A stretch of DNA of 64,000 nucleotides from a bacterium. Its GTDB lineage: Bacteria; CAIWAD01. Position numbers and translations under genes: made by a program. Numbering within the stretch: position 1 is the stretch's first letter; every line of letters starts with the position of its first letter. The notes beneath the pieces were generated by a model, which worked only from the letters and a program-made list of their open reading frames with translations, was not told the origin of the DNA and ran no database searches. The DNA is taken from NCBI GenBank assembly GCA_030429345.1, contig JAUIFJ010000013.1, positions 1-64,000 of the forward strand, read 5' to 3'. Positions 9,384-18,941 of this stretch are shown piece by piece.

Positions 9384-9470
9384 GTGACGATTCGCGGCGT
9401 CGGGCGGCGATTCGAAAACGTCGGCGATTCGATGATGTGCGAATCGATTGCCATTGCCGTTTCGTCCCGT
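9384..9470. repeat. degenerate 17-bp repeats (GCGATTCG-type)
   Basis: Within the gene-free spacer 9131-10210, this stretch contains several 17-bp units of the form GCGATTCGAAAACGTCG, GCGATTCGATGATGTGC and relatives. They look like divergent members of the family that is regular at 9759-9949. From 9131 to 9380 I see no gene or clear signal. Confidence 0.45.
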
Positions 9471-9531
9471 CCATCGTCGACCGACGGGTCGTTTCCGGTT
9501 TGCCGGTTTGTCGTGGACCGATTATCCGATT

Positions 9532-9593
9532 CCGGTTCGCCCGTCCGTCGTGGACCATTGAACCGTGATCGGTTTTTTCGCGATCCGCGGACC
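9532..9593. repeat. intergenic repeat, copy 2 of the 1658-1720 segment
   Basis: This 62-nt stretch matches 1658-1720 with a handful of substitutions and one indel, sharing CCGGTTCGCCC, GTGGACCATTGAA and CGTGATCGGTTTTT. A shorter partial copy (TCGTGGACCGATT) lies just before it. The level of identity between two spacers 8 kb apart shows a dispersed repeat, not chance. No coding function is apparent. Confidence 0.75.
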
Positions 9594-9758
9594 AGGGCCC
9601 GCGGTTATCGTTCGTGGCCCCCTGCGGGAGCCATTTCATTGGCATGCACACCGATTCGGATGAATTCCATCGTTTAGGGCGGCAATCCATTAACTATAAA
9701 TAATCGTCCCGCAGGGGCGCAGAATGATAGCCGCGGGCCCCGGTCCGCGGTGACGGTG

Positions 9759-9949
9759 GCAATCCGACAACGGCCGATAATTCAATATCGGTTGCAATCC
9801 GGCAACGCCCGCGAAATCGATATAGGTTGCAATCCGACAACGGCCGCGATTTCGATGACGGCGGCAATCCGATGACGGGCGCGATTTCGATATCGGCGGC
9901 GATCCGGTGACGATTGCAATCCGGAAACGGTGGCATTCCGGTGACCGTG
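9759..9949. repeat. 35-bp/17-bp tandem repeat array
   Basis: Four consecutive 35-bp units start at 9759, 9794, 9829 and 9864, each beginning GCAATCCG and built of two half-units of about 17 bp. They are followed by single 17-bp units at 9899, 9916 and 9933 (GCGATCCGGTGACGATT, GCAATCCGGAAACGGTG, GCATTCCGGTGACCGTG). The copies are degenerate and there are no unique spacers, so this is not a CRISPR. The rest of the spacer to 10210 holds only a probable promoter-like AT patch around 10110-10135. Confidence 0.85.
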
Positions 9950-10210
9950 CCGATCCGGTGTCAGGTGGCCACGTTGAAACGTGTGTTTTCCCGTGTTGCG
10001 TTTCGGGATTCCCCCTTGTCCGCAGATTGGCCTCAGACTGTATGGATCCGACACAATTCCTGCACCAGAACACGGATTCGGGGCGAATTCTGACTCTTTC
10101 CTCACCCCCCATCCCTTGGGCTTTTTGTTAGGTTGTCCGCCTTGGAGGACAGTGACGCCAGCAGCAACCCCTGTCGCTGGTCCGAACAGAGTAGAGAGGA
10201 ACCCCGGGAC

Positions 10211-12412
10211 ATGCGGATTCGCGTCCTGTCAGCAACCGGTCTGGCGATCGGGCTGCTTTGCAGCAGTCTCCCTGCCGTGGACCAGTTCAACAAGTATACC
10301 TCGGCCGGCAATATCGGCCTGACCATCACCAACTTCGGCGTGCTTGGCCAGGGCTACAACATCGAGGGCCAGCCTTCCTGCCTCTACCGGCAGTATTCGC
10401 AACTGGAGTTCGAGCAGATCGAGCACTTCAGCTACGGCGGCCTCTGGGTCGGCGGCGTGGTCGAGGGCCAGCCCTACGTGTCCACCGGCGTCATCGACGG
10501 CACCTTCGGCGGCGGCGAGGGCTGGGAATGGAACAACACCTGGCCCACCGGTGAAAGCCCGGCGGCCGACGCGGCTGCCATCGCGGACACGATCGACGTG
10601 CGCAGCAGCCTGCCCCTCGAACGCAACTACCATCCCCAGGCCGTCAGCCACGAAGACTTCCATTGCGTCTTCACTGACACCTCCACCGTTGTGCCGGAAA
10701 CCGAACCGCCGCGCCTGATCGACAACCACGTTCCCATGGGCCTGGAGGTCCGGCTCGACAGCCGCGCCTGGAACTATTCCTACGCGGACGGCTTCGTGAT
10801 CTTCGACCTGACCATCCGCAACATCAGCGCCTTCCAGGATCCGGCCGGAGTCGGCCACGCCATCGACAGCGTCTACGTGGGTTTCTGGATCGACGAGGCC
10901 GTCGGCAATTTCAACCTGCACGACTACTACGCCCCGGGCAATGGCGGCTGGTCCTGGTACGACAACCTGAGCGGCGTGGTGGCCACCAACGGCTATACCC
11001 CCGCCGAAGGAGACACGATCAACATGGCCGTGGGCTACGACGCCGACGGCGACGACGGTTTTTCCCATTCCATGCTGGGTTGCCGCTTCCTGGGCGGCAC
11101 CTCGCCGACCATCAGCGACCCCCGCCGGATCCTGCCCCACGCCAACGCCTGGCAATGGAACACGCCGGTCAGCCAGGAATTCCCGGCCCTTGGCATGCCG
11201 GGCAGCGACATCGGCCGCTACAACCGCATGACCTACACGCCGGACCTGGGCTCGGCGGGCTTCCCCTACGGGAGCGAGGACGCCGCCTCCTGGATGATGC
11301 TCAGTTCGGCGGGTTCCTTCGGCAGCCTGCAGCCCGGCGAAAGCCTCAACGCGGTCTTCGCCATTGCCTGCGCGCGCTGGAAGGAACTGACCCCGGCCGA
11401 ACTGAGCTCCACTCCGCAGGAGCAGCTGCAGTACCGGGCAGGCAACCTGATCGCCTCCACGGACTGGGCGCAGATCGCCTGGCGCGGGGAAGACCGCAAC
11501 GGCAACGGCGTGCTCGACCCGGGCGAGGACCTGATCGAGAACGGCGTGCTCGACCGCTACCTGCTGCCCCAGCCGCCCCCGGGACCGCGCACGCACCTGG
11601 TCGTCGAGGACCGCGCCCTGACCCTTTACTGGGACGAAAGCCCCGAACTCTTCGTCGACCCGATCATCGGCGAGGCCGATTTCGAGGGCTACCGCGTATA
11701 CGGCAGTCCGCGCACGGCGGGCAGCGAGGAAGACAAGACCCTGCTGCTGGAAGTGGACCTGGTCAATGATCTCTGGCCCAATACCGGGCTGTCCAGCGTG
11801 CGCCTGGAAGAACCGGCCTGGTTCGAGGATCCGCAGAGCGGCGATTCGGTGGCCTTCCACTACAGCCTGCACCTGGACAGGCTGCGCAACGGCCTGCCCA
11901 GCGGCAACTGGCTCGCCGTCAGCGCCTTCGATCGCGGGGACCCCGACAACAACCTGGCCAGCCTGGAGAGCAGCTACACGGAAAACCAGCTCTTCTATTT
12001 CCCCGGCGCGACACCCGACGACCCATCCCTCAGCGGCCTGCCGGACCGCCAGCCGGGCGTATACCCGAATCCCTACCGCGGCCGGGCCGCCTGGGACGGC
12101 AGCGGCGACCGCGACCGTCTGCTCTGGTTCACCAACCTGCCCTCGCGCTGCGAGATCCGCATCTTCACCCTGGCCGGCGACCTGATCGACGTGCTGGAAC
12201 ACGATGCGGCCACCTACCGGGGCGGGGACGTGAAACGCATCACGGAAGCCCGCGAGCAGGCGGGGGAAGGGGCCATCTTCTCGGGCGGCGAGCACGCCTG
12301 GGACCTGATCAGCCGCAGCGACCAGGCCATCGCCACCGGGCTCTACCTCTTCACGGTGGAGGACCGGGCGACAGGCCGCGTGGAACGCGGCAAGTTCGCA
12401 GTGATCAAGTAA
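10211..12412 (+). CDS. large exported protein with C-terminal sorting domain, function unknown
   Basis: A 733-residue protein. The chosen ATG gives a signal peptide (MRIRVLSATGLAIGLLCSSLPA); GAGGA lies about ten bases upstream, and starting earlier would add unrelated residues before the signal. I recognise no catalytic domain in the body. Aromatic and acidic residues are abundant, with likely beta-sandwich segments, one of them around residues 440-560 that reads like a fibronectin-type module (LVVEDRALTLYWDESPE). The end is a sorting-domain variant: VYPNPYRG, then RIFTLAGDLID, a long insertion and LYLFTVEDR to KFAVIK. It is followed after 29 bp by another CTD protein and probably shares its transcript. 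Confidence 0.7.
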   Translation: MRIRVLSATGLAIGLLCSSLPAVDQFNKYTSAGNIGLTITNFGVLGQGYNIEGQPSCLYRQYSQLEFEQIEHFSYGGLWVGGVVEGQPYVSTGVIDGTFGGGEGWEWNNTWPTGESPAADAAAIADTIDVRSSLPLERNYHPQAVSHEDFHCVFTDTSTVVPETEPPRLIDNHVPMGLEVRLDSRAWNYSYADGFVIFDLTIRNISAFQDPAGVGHAIDSVYVGFWIDEAVGNFNLHDYYAPGNGGWSWYDNLSGVVATNGYTPAEGDTINMAVGYDADGDDGFSHSMLGCRFLGGTSPTISDPRRILPHANAWQWNTPVSQEFPALGMPGSDIGRYNRMTYTPDLGSAGFPYGSEDAASWMMLSSAGSFGSLQPGESLNAVFAIACARWKELTPAELSSTPQEQLQYRAGNLIASTDWAQIAWRGEDRNGNGVLDPGEDLIENGVLDRYLLPQPPPGPRTHLVVEDRALTLYWDESPELFVDPIIGEADFEGYRVYGSPRTAGSEEDKTLLLEVDLVNDLWPNTGLSSVRLEEPAWFEDPQSGDSVAFHYSLHLDRLRNGLPSGNWLAVSAFDRGDPDNNLASLESSYTENQLFYFPGATPDDPSLSGLPDRQPGVYPNPYRGRAAWDGSGDRDRLLWFTNLPSRCEIRIFTLAGDLIDVLEHDAATYRGGDVKRITEAREQAGEGAIFSGGEHAWDLISRSDQAIATGLYLFTVEDRATGRVERGKFAVIK

Positions 12413-12441
12413 GACAGTAAACCAAACGAAAGGAGAGTGGC

Positions 12442-14415
12442 ATGCGTCACGTTCTGACTCTTGCATTGCTGGCCGGCGCGGGGAGCGTCTACGGCCAGAC
12501 CGCCATGACCATTTCCGAATCCCAGCAGACGGGCGCATTCGGACCGGACAGTTCCGCCCACTGCGGCGAGCTGGTCACCGTGGAGGGCATCGCCCTCTCG
12601 GCTTCCGCCGACTTCTACAGCGGCAGCAATTCCAGCTTCTACCTGATCGACTCCAACGGCGGAGACTACAGCGGCATCCTGGTCTTCGCGCCGATCGCCG
12701 ACGCCTTCGAGATCTTCGTCGGCGACAGCCTGCGTATCACAGGCACGATCCAGGAGTACTACACCAACTCCGAAGGCGTCTTCAGCAACATGACGGAGAT
12801 CGTGCCCGACGATCCGGACACCCAGATCGAGTACCTTGGGTTCGAAGCCCAGCTGCCGGACCCGGTCTATGTGGACATGTGGAACCTGGATCCCGTGAGA
12901 CACACGGAGCATGTGGCCGAGGACATCGAGTCCATGCTGGTCGAGATCGAGGACGCCGTCGTCGTCGACATCAGCGCCCCGCCCAGCTGGCGCCAGTTCA
13001 CGGTCGCCGATCCCGATGGCAACGAAGCCGTGATCCGCACCGCCGCCGCCGACCTGGACGACTACGGCCGGCCCCCGCTGGGAGCCAGCTTCGACCTGAT
13101 CCGCGGCGTGATCTACCAGGTCTACGGCAACTACAACGTGATGCCCCGCAACCTGGACGACCTGATCCTCAGCGTGGGCCCGCCCGTCATCAGCGGTCCC
13201 GAGTTCGGCCCCTGCGGCGCGACCCCGGCCGACGCGCTGAGCTTCTCGATCATCATCACCGACGACACGGGCGTGGACGAGGCCTTCGCCTTCTACCGCG
13301 CCGACGGCGGTGCCTGGCAGGAATACGGCATGGAGCGGGACGTGGACAATCCGGCCCTCTTCAGCGTCGAGTTCCCGGCCCAGCCCGAAGGCACGATGCT
13401 CGAGTACTACGTCTCGGCCCTGGACGACGAAGGCGAGGAGAGCGCCTGGCCGGAAGACGGCGAGGACTCGGACTGGTTCCCCGAATTCTATGTCACCGGC
13501 CAGTCGGCGACGACCTGCAACGAGGTGCAGTCGCAGACCTATTCCGACGGCGACGCCAGCCTCTGGCAGTGTCACGAGGCGACGATCACCGGCACGATCA
13601 CCATGGGCTTCAGCGACTACGGCACGGACCCCGAGGACACCTTCCGCAACTACATCATCGCAGACGACTCGGGCATGTACAACGCGCTCTACGTCTACAA
13701 CAACAACACGCACGACATCTGGCTCGACATGCTGGAGCGCGGCGACAACGTCACCATCACCGGCGAGATCACCGAGTACAACGGCCTGACCGAGCTGACC
13801 TACATCAGCGCCTTCACCTTCAACAGCGACGGCAATCCCACTCCGGCGACAACCGTCGACCTGGCGACGCTGACCAGCGATCCCGAGGGCTGGGAGAGCG
13901 TCCTGGTCCACCTGGAGGATGTGGAGATCACGGACAACGACCTGGGCTTCGGCGAGATGGAGATCTCCGACGGAACGGGCACGATCGTGCTCGACAACGA
14001 GGGCGTGTGGGACATCGCCTTCGAGAACGGGGACACGATTGATGATCTCACTGGCATCATCACCTACAACTTCGGCGCCTGGAAGATCAATCCCCGAGAC
14101 AACGAGGACTTCAGCGGCCTGACCGACATCGCCGAAGGGAATCTGCAGCCGGTCTTCGAGCTGCAGGGCAATTTCCCCAATCCCTTCAACCCCTCGACGC
14201 GCATTGTCTACAGCCTGGGCAGCGCGGCCGCGGTGGAGCTGAGCGTCTACAACCTGAACGGCGAGCTCGTGACGACCCTGGTCGACGGCACGCTGCCCGC
14301 CGGCAGCCACGAGAGCGTCTGGCAGGCCGAGGCCATGGCCAGCGGCCTCTACTTCGCCCGCCTGAGCGTGGACGGAGACGCCATCGACACGCAGCGCATG
14401 CTGCTGATCAAGTAG
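12442..14415 (+). CDS. exported protein with repeated OB-fold-like domains and C-terminal sorting domain
   Basis: A 657-residue protein with a signal peptide (MRHVLTLALLAGAGSVYG) and GGAGAG ahead of the ATG. Residues about 30-130, 355-450 and 455-550 read like the OB-fold modules seen in extracellular nucleases and Bacteroidetes surface proteins (openings such as GELVTVEGIALS, HEATITGTITMG, VLVHLEDVEITD, each followed by a strand with DDSG or DGTG turns). A separate beta-sandwich lies near 250-345. The tail GNFPNPFNPSTRIVYSL to RMLLIK is a typical sorting domain. No nuclease catalytic motif is visible, so the OB folds may bind sugar, nucleic acid or protein. Transcription ends just downstream at a strong terminator. 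Confidence 0.72.
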   Translation: MRHVLTLALLAGAGSVYGQTAMTISESQQTGAFGPDSSAHCGELVTVEGIALSASADFYSGSNSSFYLIDSNGGDYSGILVFAPIADAFEIFVGDSLRITGTIQEYYTNSEGVFSNMTEIVPDDPDTQIEYLGFEAQLPDPVYVDMWNLDPVRHTEHVAEDIESMLVEIEDAVVVDISAPPSWRQFTVADPDGNEAVIRTAAADLDDYGRPPLGASFDLIRGVIYQVYGNYNVMPRNLDDLILSVGPPVISGPEFGPCGATPADALSFSIIITDDTGVDEAFAFYRADGGAWQEYGMERDVDNPALFSVEFPAQPEGTMLEYYVSALDDEGEESAWPEDGEDSDWFPEFYVTGQSATTCNEVQSQTYSDGDASLWQCHEATITGTITMGFSDYGTDPEDTFRNYIIADDSGMYNALYVYNNNTHDIWLDMLERGDNVTITGEITEYNGLTELTYISAFTFNSDGNPTPATTVDLATLTSDPEGWESVLVHLEDVEITDNDLGFGEMEISDGTGTIVLDNEGVWDIAFENGDTIDDLTGIITYNFGAWKINPRDNEDFSGLTDIAEGNLQPVFELQGNFPNPFNPSTRIVYSLGSAAAVELSVYNLNGELVTTLVDGTLPAGSHESVWQAEAMASGLYFARLSVDGDAIDTQRMLLIK

Positions 14416-14425
14416 GATCCCCGAA

Positions 14426-14458
14426 GGGGCGGCGTCCGACAGGGCGCCGCCCCCTTTT
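14426..14458 (+). terminator. Rho-independent terminator
   Basis: A 9-bp perfect stem (GGGGCGGCG with CGCCGCCCC) and ten-base loop followed by TTTT, eleven bases past the stop of the OB-fold protein. It separates the two-gene unit 10211-14415 from the six-gene run beginning at 14611. Confidence 0.85.
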
Positions 14459-14610
14459 CCAGGATCTTCAACACGGGGCACAGGGCGGATCACGGCATGC
14501 GGGAGTTCCCGCGGGACTCCGCGGCCCGGAAGGGGCCGGCTGCCAAACGCCGTGTTTCCCGTGATGCAAGAACCTGCAACCAGCTGCCCACGCGGGCAGG
14601 AGAAGCGAAG

Positions 14611-16170
14611 ATGACACGAAGCGGACGCGCGGGACAGCGCGGCCTTCTGTTCCTGGGACTGGCGACCCTGCTGCTCCTGGCCTGTGATCCGGACGAGGGA
14701 CGGAACACGAAACTGGCCAACGAGCTGCCCGAGACCCACCTGAGCCTGGGCTATTTCCGCGCCGGCACGGACACGCCGGACACTCTGGACCAGTCGACGG
14801 CCCGCGTCGGCATGGCCTGGTGGGGCGCGGACGCCGACGGCGCGATCGCCGGCTACGAGTACCGCTGGAGCTACGAGGCGGACACGGTCTGGCATGAAAC
14901 ACAGAGCGAGGCCGACACCTTCGTCGTGCTGCTTACGGCCCAGGAGGATACCTTCTCCTTCAGCGTGCGCGCCATCGACGACGAGGGGGAGCGGGATCCC
15001 TCCCCGGCGCGCGTCGTCCTGCCCGTGCGCAACAGCCGGCCGGAACTGGAATGGACTCCCAATTCTCTGGAGCTGCTCAACGGCTTCTTCGGCGGGGACA
15101 CCAGCACGACTTTTCCGCACCTGACCTTCCGCTACAGCGCCTGGGACCTGGATGGTGTCGAGACCATCCGGAAGATCTTCTGGGCCCTGGACGATACCAC
15201 CCAATGGCAGGAGCTGGACAGCCTGAACAAGTCGCTGTCGCAGGTGCCCCTGGGACCGGATCTGCTGACGCCGGGACCGCACCGCTTCTTCCTGAAGGCC
15301 CAGGACGTGGCCCTTGCCGAATCCAACATTCTCAGCTATCCCGCCGGTGAGACAGACACGAGCCTCGTCGGTGTCGAACGAGTCTGGATGGTCCGCGAGC
15401 CCGTCGGCGACCTGCTGGTCGTATACGACGACCCCGTCAGCTCGAGTACGCGCCAGGGCATCGTGCGCCAGGTGCTGGAGAACCTTGATCTGGAGGAAGG
15501 GGTCGACTACAGCGAGTGGATCGTCAACAGCAACCATTACCACTGGCTGGACCGCAACCCGGACTGGTCCGAGTTCTACTGGCTGCCCGCCAACGGGTCG
15601 GACACCTACAACACTCTTTCCGATTTCGACATGGTCTTCTGGATCAGTTCCAAGGAGACCCAGCTCAACGCGGCCTGTCCGCCGCTCGGGCAATACATGG
15701 CCGAAGGCGGCAAGGTGCTGATGGCCAGCGCCGACGTGGGCTACTACGATGACACGAACGAGGTGCCCGTGCTCAACGAGGGCATCTGCCTGCCTATCGA
15801 TTCGCTGACACACGAACGGGCGCGCATCTTTCCGGCGGGCGGCAGCCGGGACGAGCCCCTGACCCCCGGCGCCGGCTTCGAGAACCTTTATCCGGTGCTC
15901 TACGTGACCTCGCCGACCACTTTCCAGGGACCGGGCAACAATTCGCTCGATTTCGGATTCCGCCCCGCCCCGGGCGCCGAAGAGCTGTATTACATCCCCG
16001 AAGACCCCGGCAATCCGGTGGCCGGTCCCCGTGTGACGATGGGCTGCCGCATTGCCGCCGACGAGCGGCCCGACAAGGCCCGGCTGGTCTACATGACCGT
16101 GCGCCTGGATCTGCTGGACAACCTGGAAGGCTTCTTCCAGGTCCTGATCGAGGAGGACTTCGACTGGTGA
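14611..16170 (+). CDS. lipoprotein with fibronectin-like and GATase-like domains, first gene of surface operon
   Basis: A 519-residue lipoprotein. The ATG at 14611 has AGGAG eight bases upstream and gives a lipoprotein signal with lipobox LLLAC; an upstream GTG-type start at 14497 would bury it. Residues about 45-155 look like fibronectin type III or Ig modules (GYEYRWSYEADT, FSFSVRAIDDEGERD). Residues about 265-450 alternate predicted strands and helices with YDDPVSSSTRQG, DMVFWISSKET and YMAEGGKVLMASAD, recalling class I glutamine-amidotransferase-like folds without an obvious catalytic triad. The gene overlaps the TonB receptor by four bases (GTGA), so the two are co-translated. Specific function unknown. 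Confidence 0.7.
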   Translation: MTRSGRAGQRGLLFLGLATLLLLACDPDEGRNTKLANELPETHLSLGYFRAGTDTPDTLDQSTARVGMAWWGADADGAIAGYEYRWSYEADTVWHETQSEADTFVVLLTAQEDTFSFSVRAIDDEGERDPSPARVVLPVRNSRPELEWTPNSLELLNGFFGGDTSTTFPHLTFRYSAWDLDGVETIRKIFWALDDTTQWQELDSLNKSLSQVPLGPDLLTPGPHRFFLKAQDVALAESNILSYPAGETDTSLVGVERVWMVREPVGDLLVVYDDPVSSSTRQGIVRQVLENLDLEEGVDYSEWIVNSNHYHWLDRNPDWSEFYWLPANGSDTYNTLSDFDMVFWISSKETQLNAACPPLGQYMAEGGKVLMASADVGYYDDTNEVPVLNEGICLPIDSLTHERARIFPAGGSRDEPLTPGAGFENLYPVLYVTSPTTFQGPGNNSLDFGFRPAPGAEELYYIPEDPGNPVAGPRVTMGCRIAADERPDKARLVYMTVRLDLLDNLEGFFQVLIEEDFDW

Positions 16171-18941
16171 GAGTCCCCGACCGACATTGGATCACGACCG
16201 CGCTTCTCGTGCTGCTGACGGCCCTGGCGGCCTTCGCCCAGGGCAGCCTGCGCGGCATCGTAAAGGATGCCGACACCGGCGAGGGCCTGGTGGGCGTCAA
16301 CATCATCGTCAAGGGCACCTACAAGGGCGCGGCGACGGATTTCGACGGCAACTACCTGATCCGCGACATTCCCCTGGGCACCGTCGACGTGCAGGTCAGC
16401 AGCCTGGGCTACAAGACCGTCATCGAGAGCGGCGTGCCGATCCTCGACGGCCAGGAGACGCGCCGCGACTTCCGCATGGAGCGTTCCTACCTGGCCACCG
16501 AGGACGTGGTGATCATCGGCGACCGGCCCCTGCTGGAAGTGGACAACACCAGCAGCTCGACGCGCATCAAGCAGGAAGAGATCCAGACCCAGGTGGTCGA
16601 GGACGTCTCCGACGTGGTCAGCCAGCAGGTCGGTGTCACAAAGAGCGACAACGAGATCCACATTCGCGGCGGCCGGGTGGAGGAGAGCCTCTACATCATC
16701 GACGGCCTCTCCGTCAAGGACCCGATCTCGGGCCAGGGCTACGGCGTCTACCTGAGCGCGGAATCGGTCAGCGAGATCGAGGTGATCACCGGCGGCTTCA
16801 ATGCCGAGTACGGCGAGGCCATGTCCGGCGTGATCGATGTCAAGACCCGCGAGGGCGACGAGAAGTTCTTCGGCAATTTCAGCTGGAAGCGCGACAACCT
16901 GGGCCTGGACCTGCCTTCGGACAACCAGAATCAGGATGTGATCGAAACCAGCATGGGCGGTCCGCTGGGGGTTCCGGGCGTGCCGGGCAGCCTGTCCTAC
17001 TTCGTCAACGGCTACGGCAGTTTCAGTGACACGCACCTGCCCCACGCCACCGAGCTGGAGCCGACCCAGGAGTGGATGCAGGAGTTCAGCCTGCGCCAGG
17101 AAAACAACATCAGCGGACTCTTCAAGCTGGCCTGGCGGCCGATCCTGACCCGCAAGCTGGTGGCCTCCTTCGGACGCAGCTTCAAGGTCAACCAGGGCTA
17201 TTTCGATACCCTGGTCGAGGACCGGCGCTTCTACCCCTACGAGTACCAGGAGAACCTGGACAACTACAACACCTTCACCCAGGAAAGCCTCCAGTTCAGC
17301 ATGACCTGGAACGAGACCATCAGCCGGCGCAGCTATTTCGAGCTGGTGCTGGGCCGCTTCTTCATCAACCAGCACGCCGACGCCGGCAAGCACTGGAGCG
17401 AGTACGAAAGGCCGCTGGACATCGATCCCACCTGGTACATCCAGCTGCCCGACGGCACGACGCTGATCGAGCAGGGCGACGGCTTCTGGGACTACGGCGA
17501 CACGGACTTCTGGCACGACCACTTCGCCGATACCTGGTCGCTGAAGGGCAACCTGACGACGCACCTGAACGACGAGCACGAGCTGAAGACGGGCTTCGAG
17601 ATCGAGAATACGGAACTGCAGCTGCTGCACATCAACGCTCCCTGGCTGGGCAGCGGGCAGGCGCCGGGCCGCGACTACGACCAGTATCACGTCTGGACCA
17701 CCGCCGGCGCGCTCTACCTGCAGGACAAGATCACCTTCAAGGGCCTCAACGCCAACGTGGGTCTGCGCCTGGACTACTGGCGCCCCGGCGCCTACCTGGA
17801 GGACGTGGTCGCCGACAGCTCCGTATACATCCTGACCGACGCCGCGCGCAGCCTCTACGACGAGGAGACCTTCGGCCTCTTCGGCGGCCGCTGGAAGGCC
17901 CAGCTCAGTCCGCGCCTCGGCATCAGCCACCCGGTGACGGACAACGACGTGCTGCTCTTCAGCTACGGCCACTTCAGCCAGCGCCCCCGTTATTCCTATG
18001 TATACGCCAACCTGCGCAGCAAGAGCTCGAACACCTACCAGCTGATCGGCAACCCGAACCTCAATCCGACCACCACCGTGGCCTACGAGCTGGGACTGAA
18101 GCACCGCTTCAACGAGTCGAGCGCCCTGCAGCTGACCTCTTTCTACAAGGACATGTTCAACTACGTGACGGCCTTCCGCATCAGCCGCGACCATCCGCGC
18201 CTGGGCAACGTGAGCTACACGCAGTACTACAACATCGACTACGCGCGCAGCCGCGGCCTGGAGCTTTCCTGGCGCCACCGCTTCCCGCGCTATTTCAGCT
18301 TCGTCTGGAACCTGAGCTACACCGTGCTGACCGGCAAGAGCTCCAGCCCGGCGGAGAACCTGCTCAACCAGGCCAGCACCAACGCCGACGACGAGAACCT
18401 GGGCGAGAACTACCTGCGCTGGGACAAGCCGATCACCACCTCGGCCAACCTGCGCTTCTACGTGCCCTCGAGCCGTCCGCTGCGCGTCGGCAACTGGAAG
18501 AGCCCCGTCGACTGGGGCCTCAACCTGCGCCTCGACTACAGCTCGGGACCGCGCTACAGCCCCGAGTACATCGAGGAGACCGCCGGCGTGCCCGAGTCCT
18601 ATCGGGTGGACCAGGACCCGTATACGGCCCTCTCGCAGAATCTCTTCACCATGGATCTCAATGTCTGGAAGAATGTCAACCGCCTCTTCGGCACGCCCGT
18701 GCGGATGAAGGTCTTCTGCGAGACCAAGAACCTCTTCAACAGCCAGCGCGCCCGCACCACGGGCCAGATCAATCCGCTGACGGGGCAGGTCTGGCAGCCC
18801 GGCGATCCCTTCATCGCCAACAACCGGGTGTACTACGAGTACGACCCCATCCTCTCGCTGCAGGGAGTGCGCGACCCCAACACGCCCTCGCGCTTCTGGG
18901 CCCCGCGGCAGGTGATGTTCGGAATCAGCCTGGGACTATGA
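16167..18941 (+). CDS. TonB-dependent outer-membrane receptor with carboxypeptidase-like regulatory domain
   Basis: A 924-residue outer-membrane protein starting at a GTG that overlaps the preceding stop. A signal peptide ends near residue 25. Residues about 27-110 form a CarboxypepD-regulatory-like domain (GSLRGIVKDADTGEGLVGVN). The plug follows at about 130-235 (IHIRGGRVEESLYIIDGLSV, EIEVITGGFNAEYGEAMSG). The remainder is a beta-barrel rich in alternating aromatic residues. This class imports large or scarce substrates using TonB energy, or acts as a surface assembly pore. Its neighbours are a PorV-like protein and lipoproteins, a layout typical of FCB surface loci. No TonB/ExbBD gene lies in the window. 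Confidence 0.9.
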   Translation: MRVPDRHWITTALLVLLTALAAFAQGSLRGIVKDADTGEGLVGVNIIVKGTYKGAATDFDGNYLIRDIPLGTVDVQVSSLGYKTVIESGVPILDGQETRRDFRMERSYLATEDVVIIGDRPLLEVDNTSSSTRIKQEEIQTQVVEDVSDVVSQQVGVTKSDNEIHIRGGRVEESLYIIDGLSVKDPISGQGYGVYLSAESVSEIEVITGGFNAEYGEAMSGVIDVKTREGDEKFFGNFSWKRDNLGLDLPSDNQNQDVIETSMGGPLGVPGVPGSLSYFVNGYGSFSDTHLPHATELEPTQEWMQEFSLRQENNISGLFKLAWRPILTRKLVASFGRSFKVNQGYFDTLVEDRRFYPYEYQENLDNYNTFTQESLQFSMTWNETISRRSYFELVLGRFFINQHADAGKHWSEYERPLDIDPTWYIQLPDGTTLIEQGDGFWDYGDTDFWHDHFADTWSLKGNLTTHLNDEHELKTGFEIENTELQLLHINAPWLGSGQAPGRDYDQYHVWTTAGALYLQDKITFKGLNANVGLRLDYWRPGAYLEDVVADSSVYILTDAARSLYDEETFGLFGGRWKAQLSPRLGISHPVTDNDVLLFSYGHFSQRPRYSYVYANLRSKSSNTYQLIGNPNLNPTTTVAYELGLKHRFNESSALQLTSFYKDMFNYVTAFRISRDHPRLGNVSYTQYYNIDYARSRGLELSWRHRFPRYFSFVWNLSYTVLTGKSSSPAENLLNQASTNADDENLGENYLRWDKPITTSANLRFYVPSSRPLRVGNWKSPVDWGLNLRLDYSSGPRYSPEYIEETAGVPESYRVDQDPYTALSQNLFTMDLNVWKNVNRLFGTPVRMKVFCETKNLFNSQRARTTGQINPLTGQVWQPGDPFIANNRVYYEYDPILSLQGVRDPNTPSRFWAPRQVMFGISLGL

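Noticed and set aside
9759-9949. Possible CRISPR array
   Set aside because: Units are directly adjacent and degenerate with no unique spacers, and no cas genes are in the window.
9690-10112. Minus-strand open frames in the repeat spacer (Arg/His-rich)
   Set aside because: They are low-complexity translations of the 17/35-bp repeats, overlapping in two frames.
9981-14575. Shared GTGTTT(T)CCCGTG element at 9981 and near 14553, both upstream of surface genes
   Set aside because: Only about 14 similar bases, at different distances from the genes; too weak to call a regulatory motif.
12343-15813. 1156-codon minus-strand open frame
   Set aside because: It runs antisense through three well-supported plus-strand genes and a terminator, with no signal or domain of its own.
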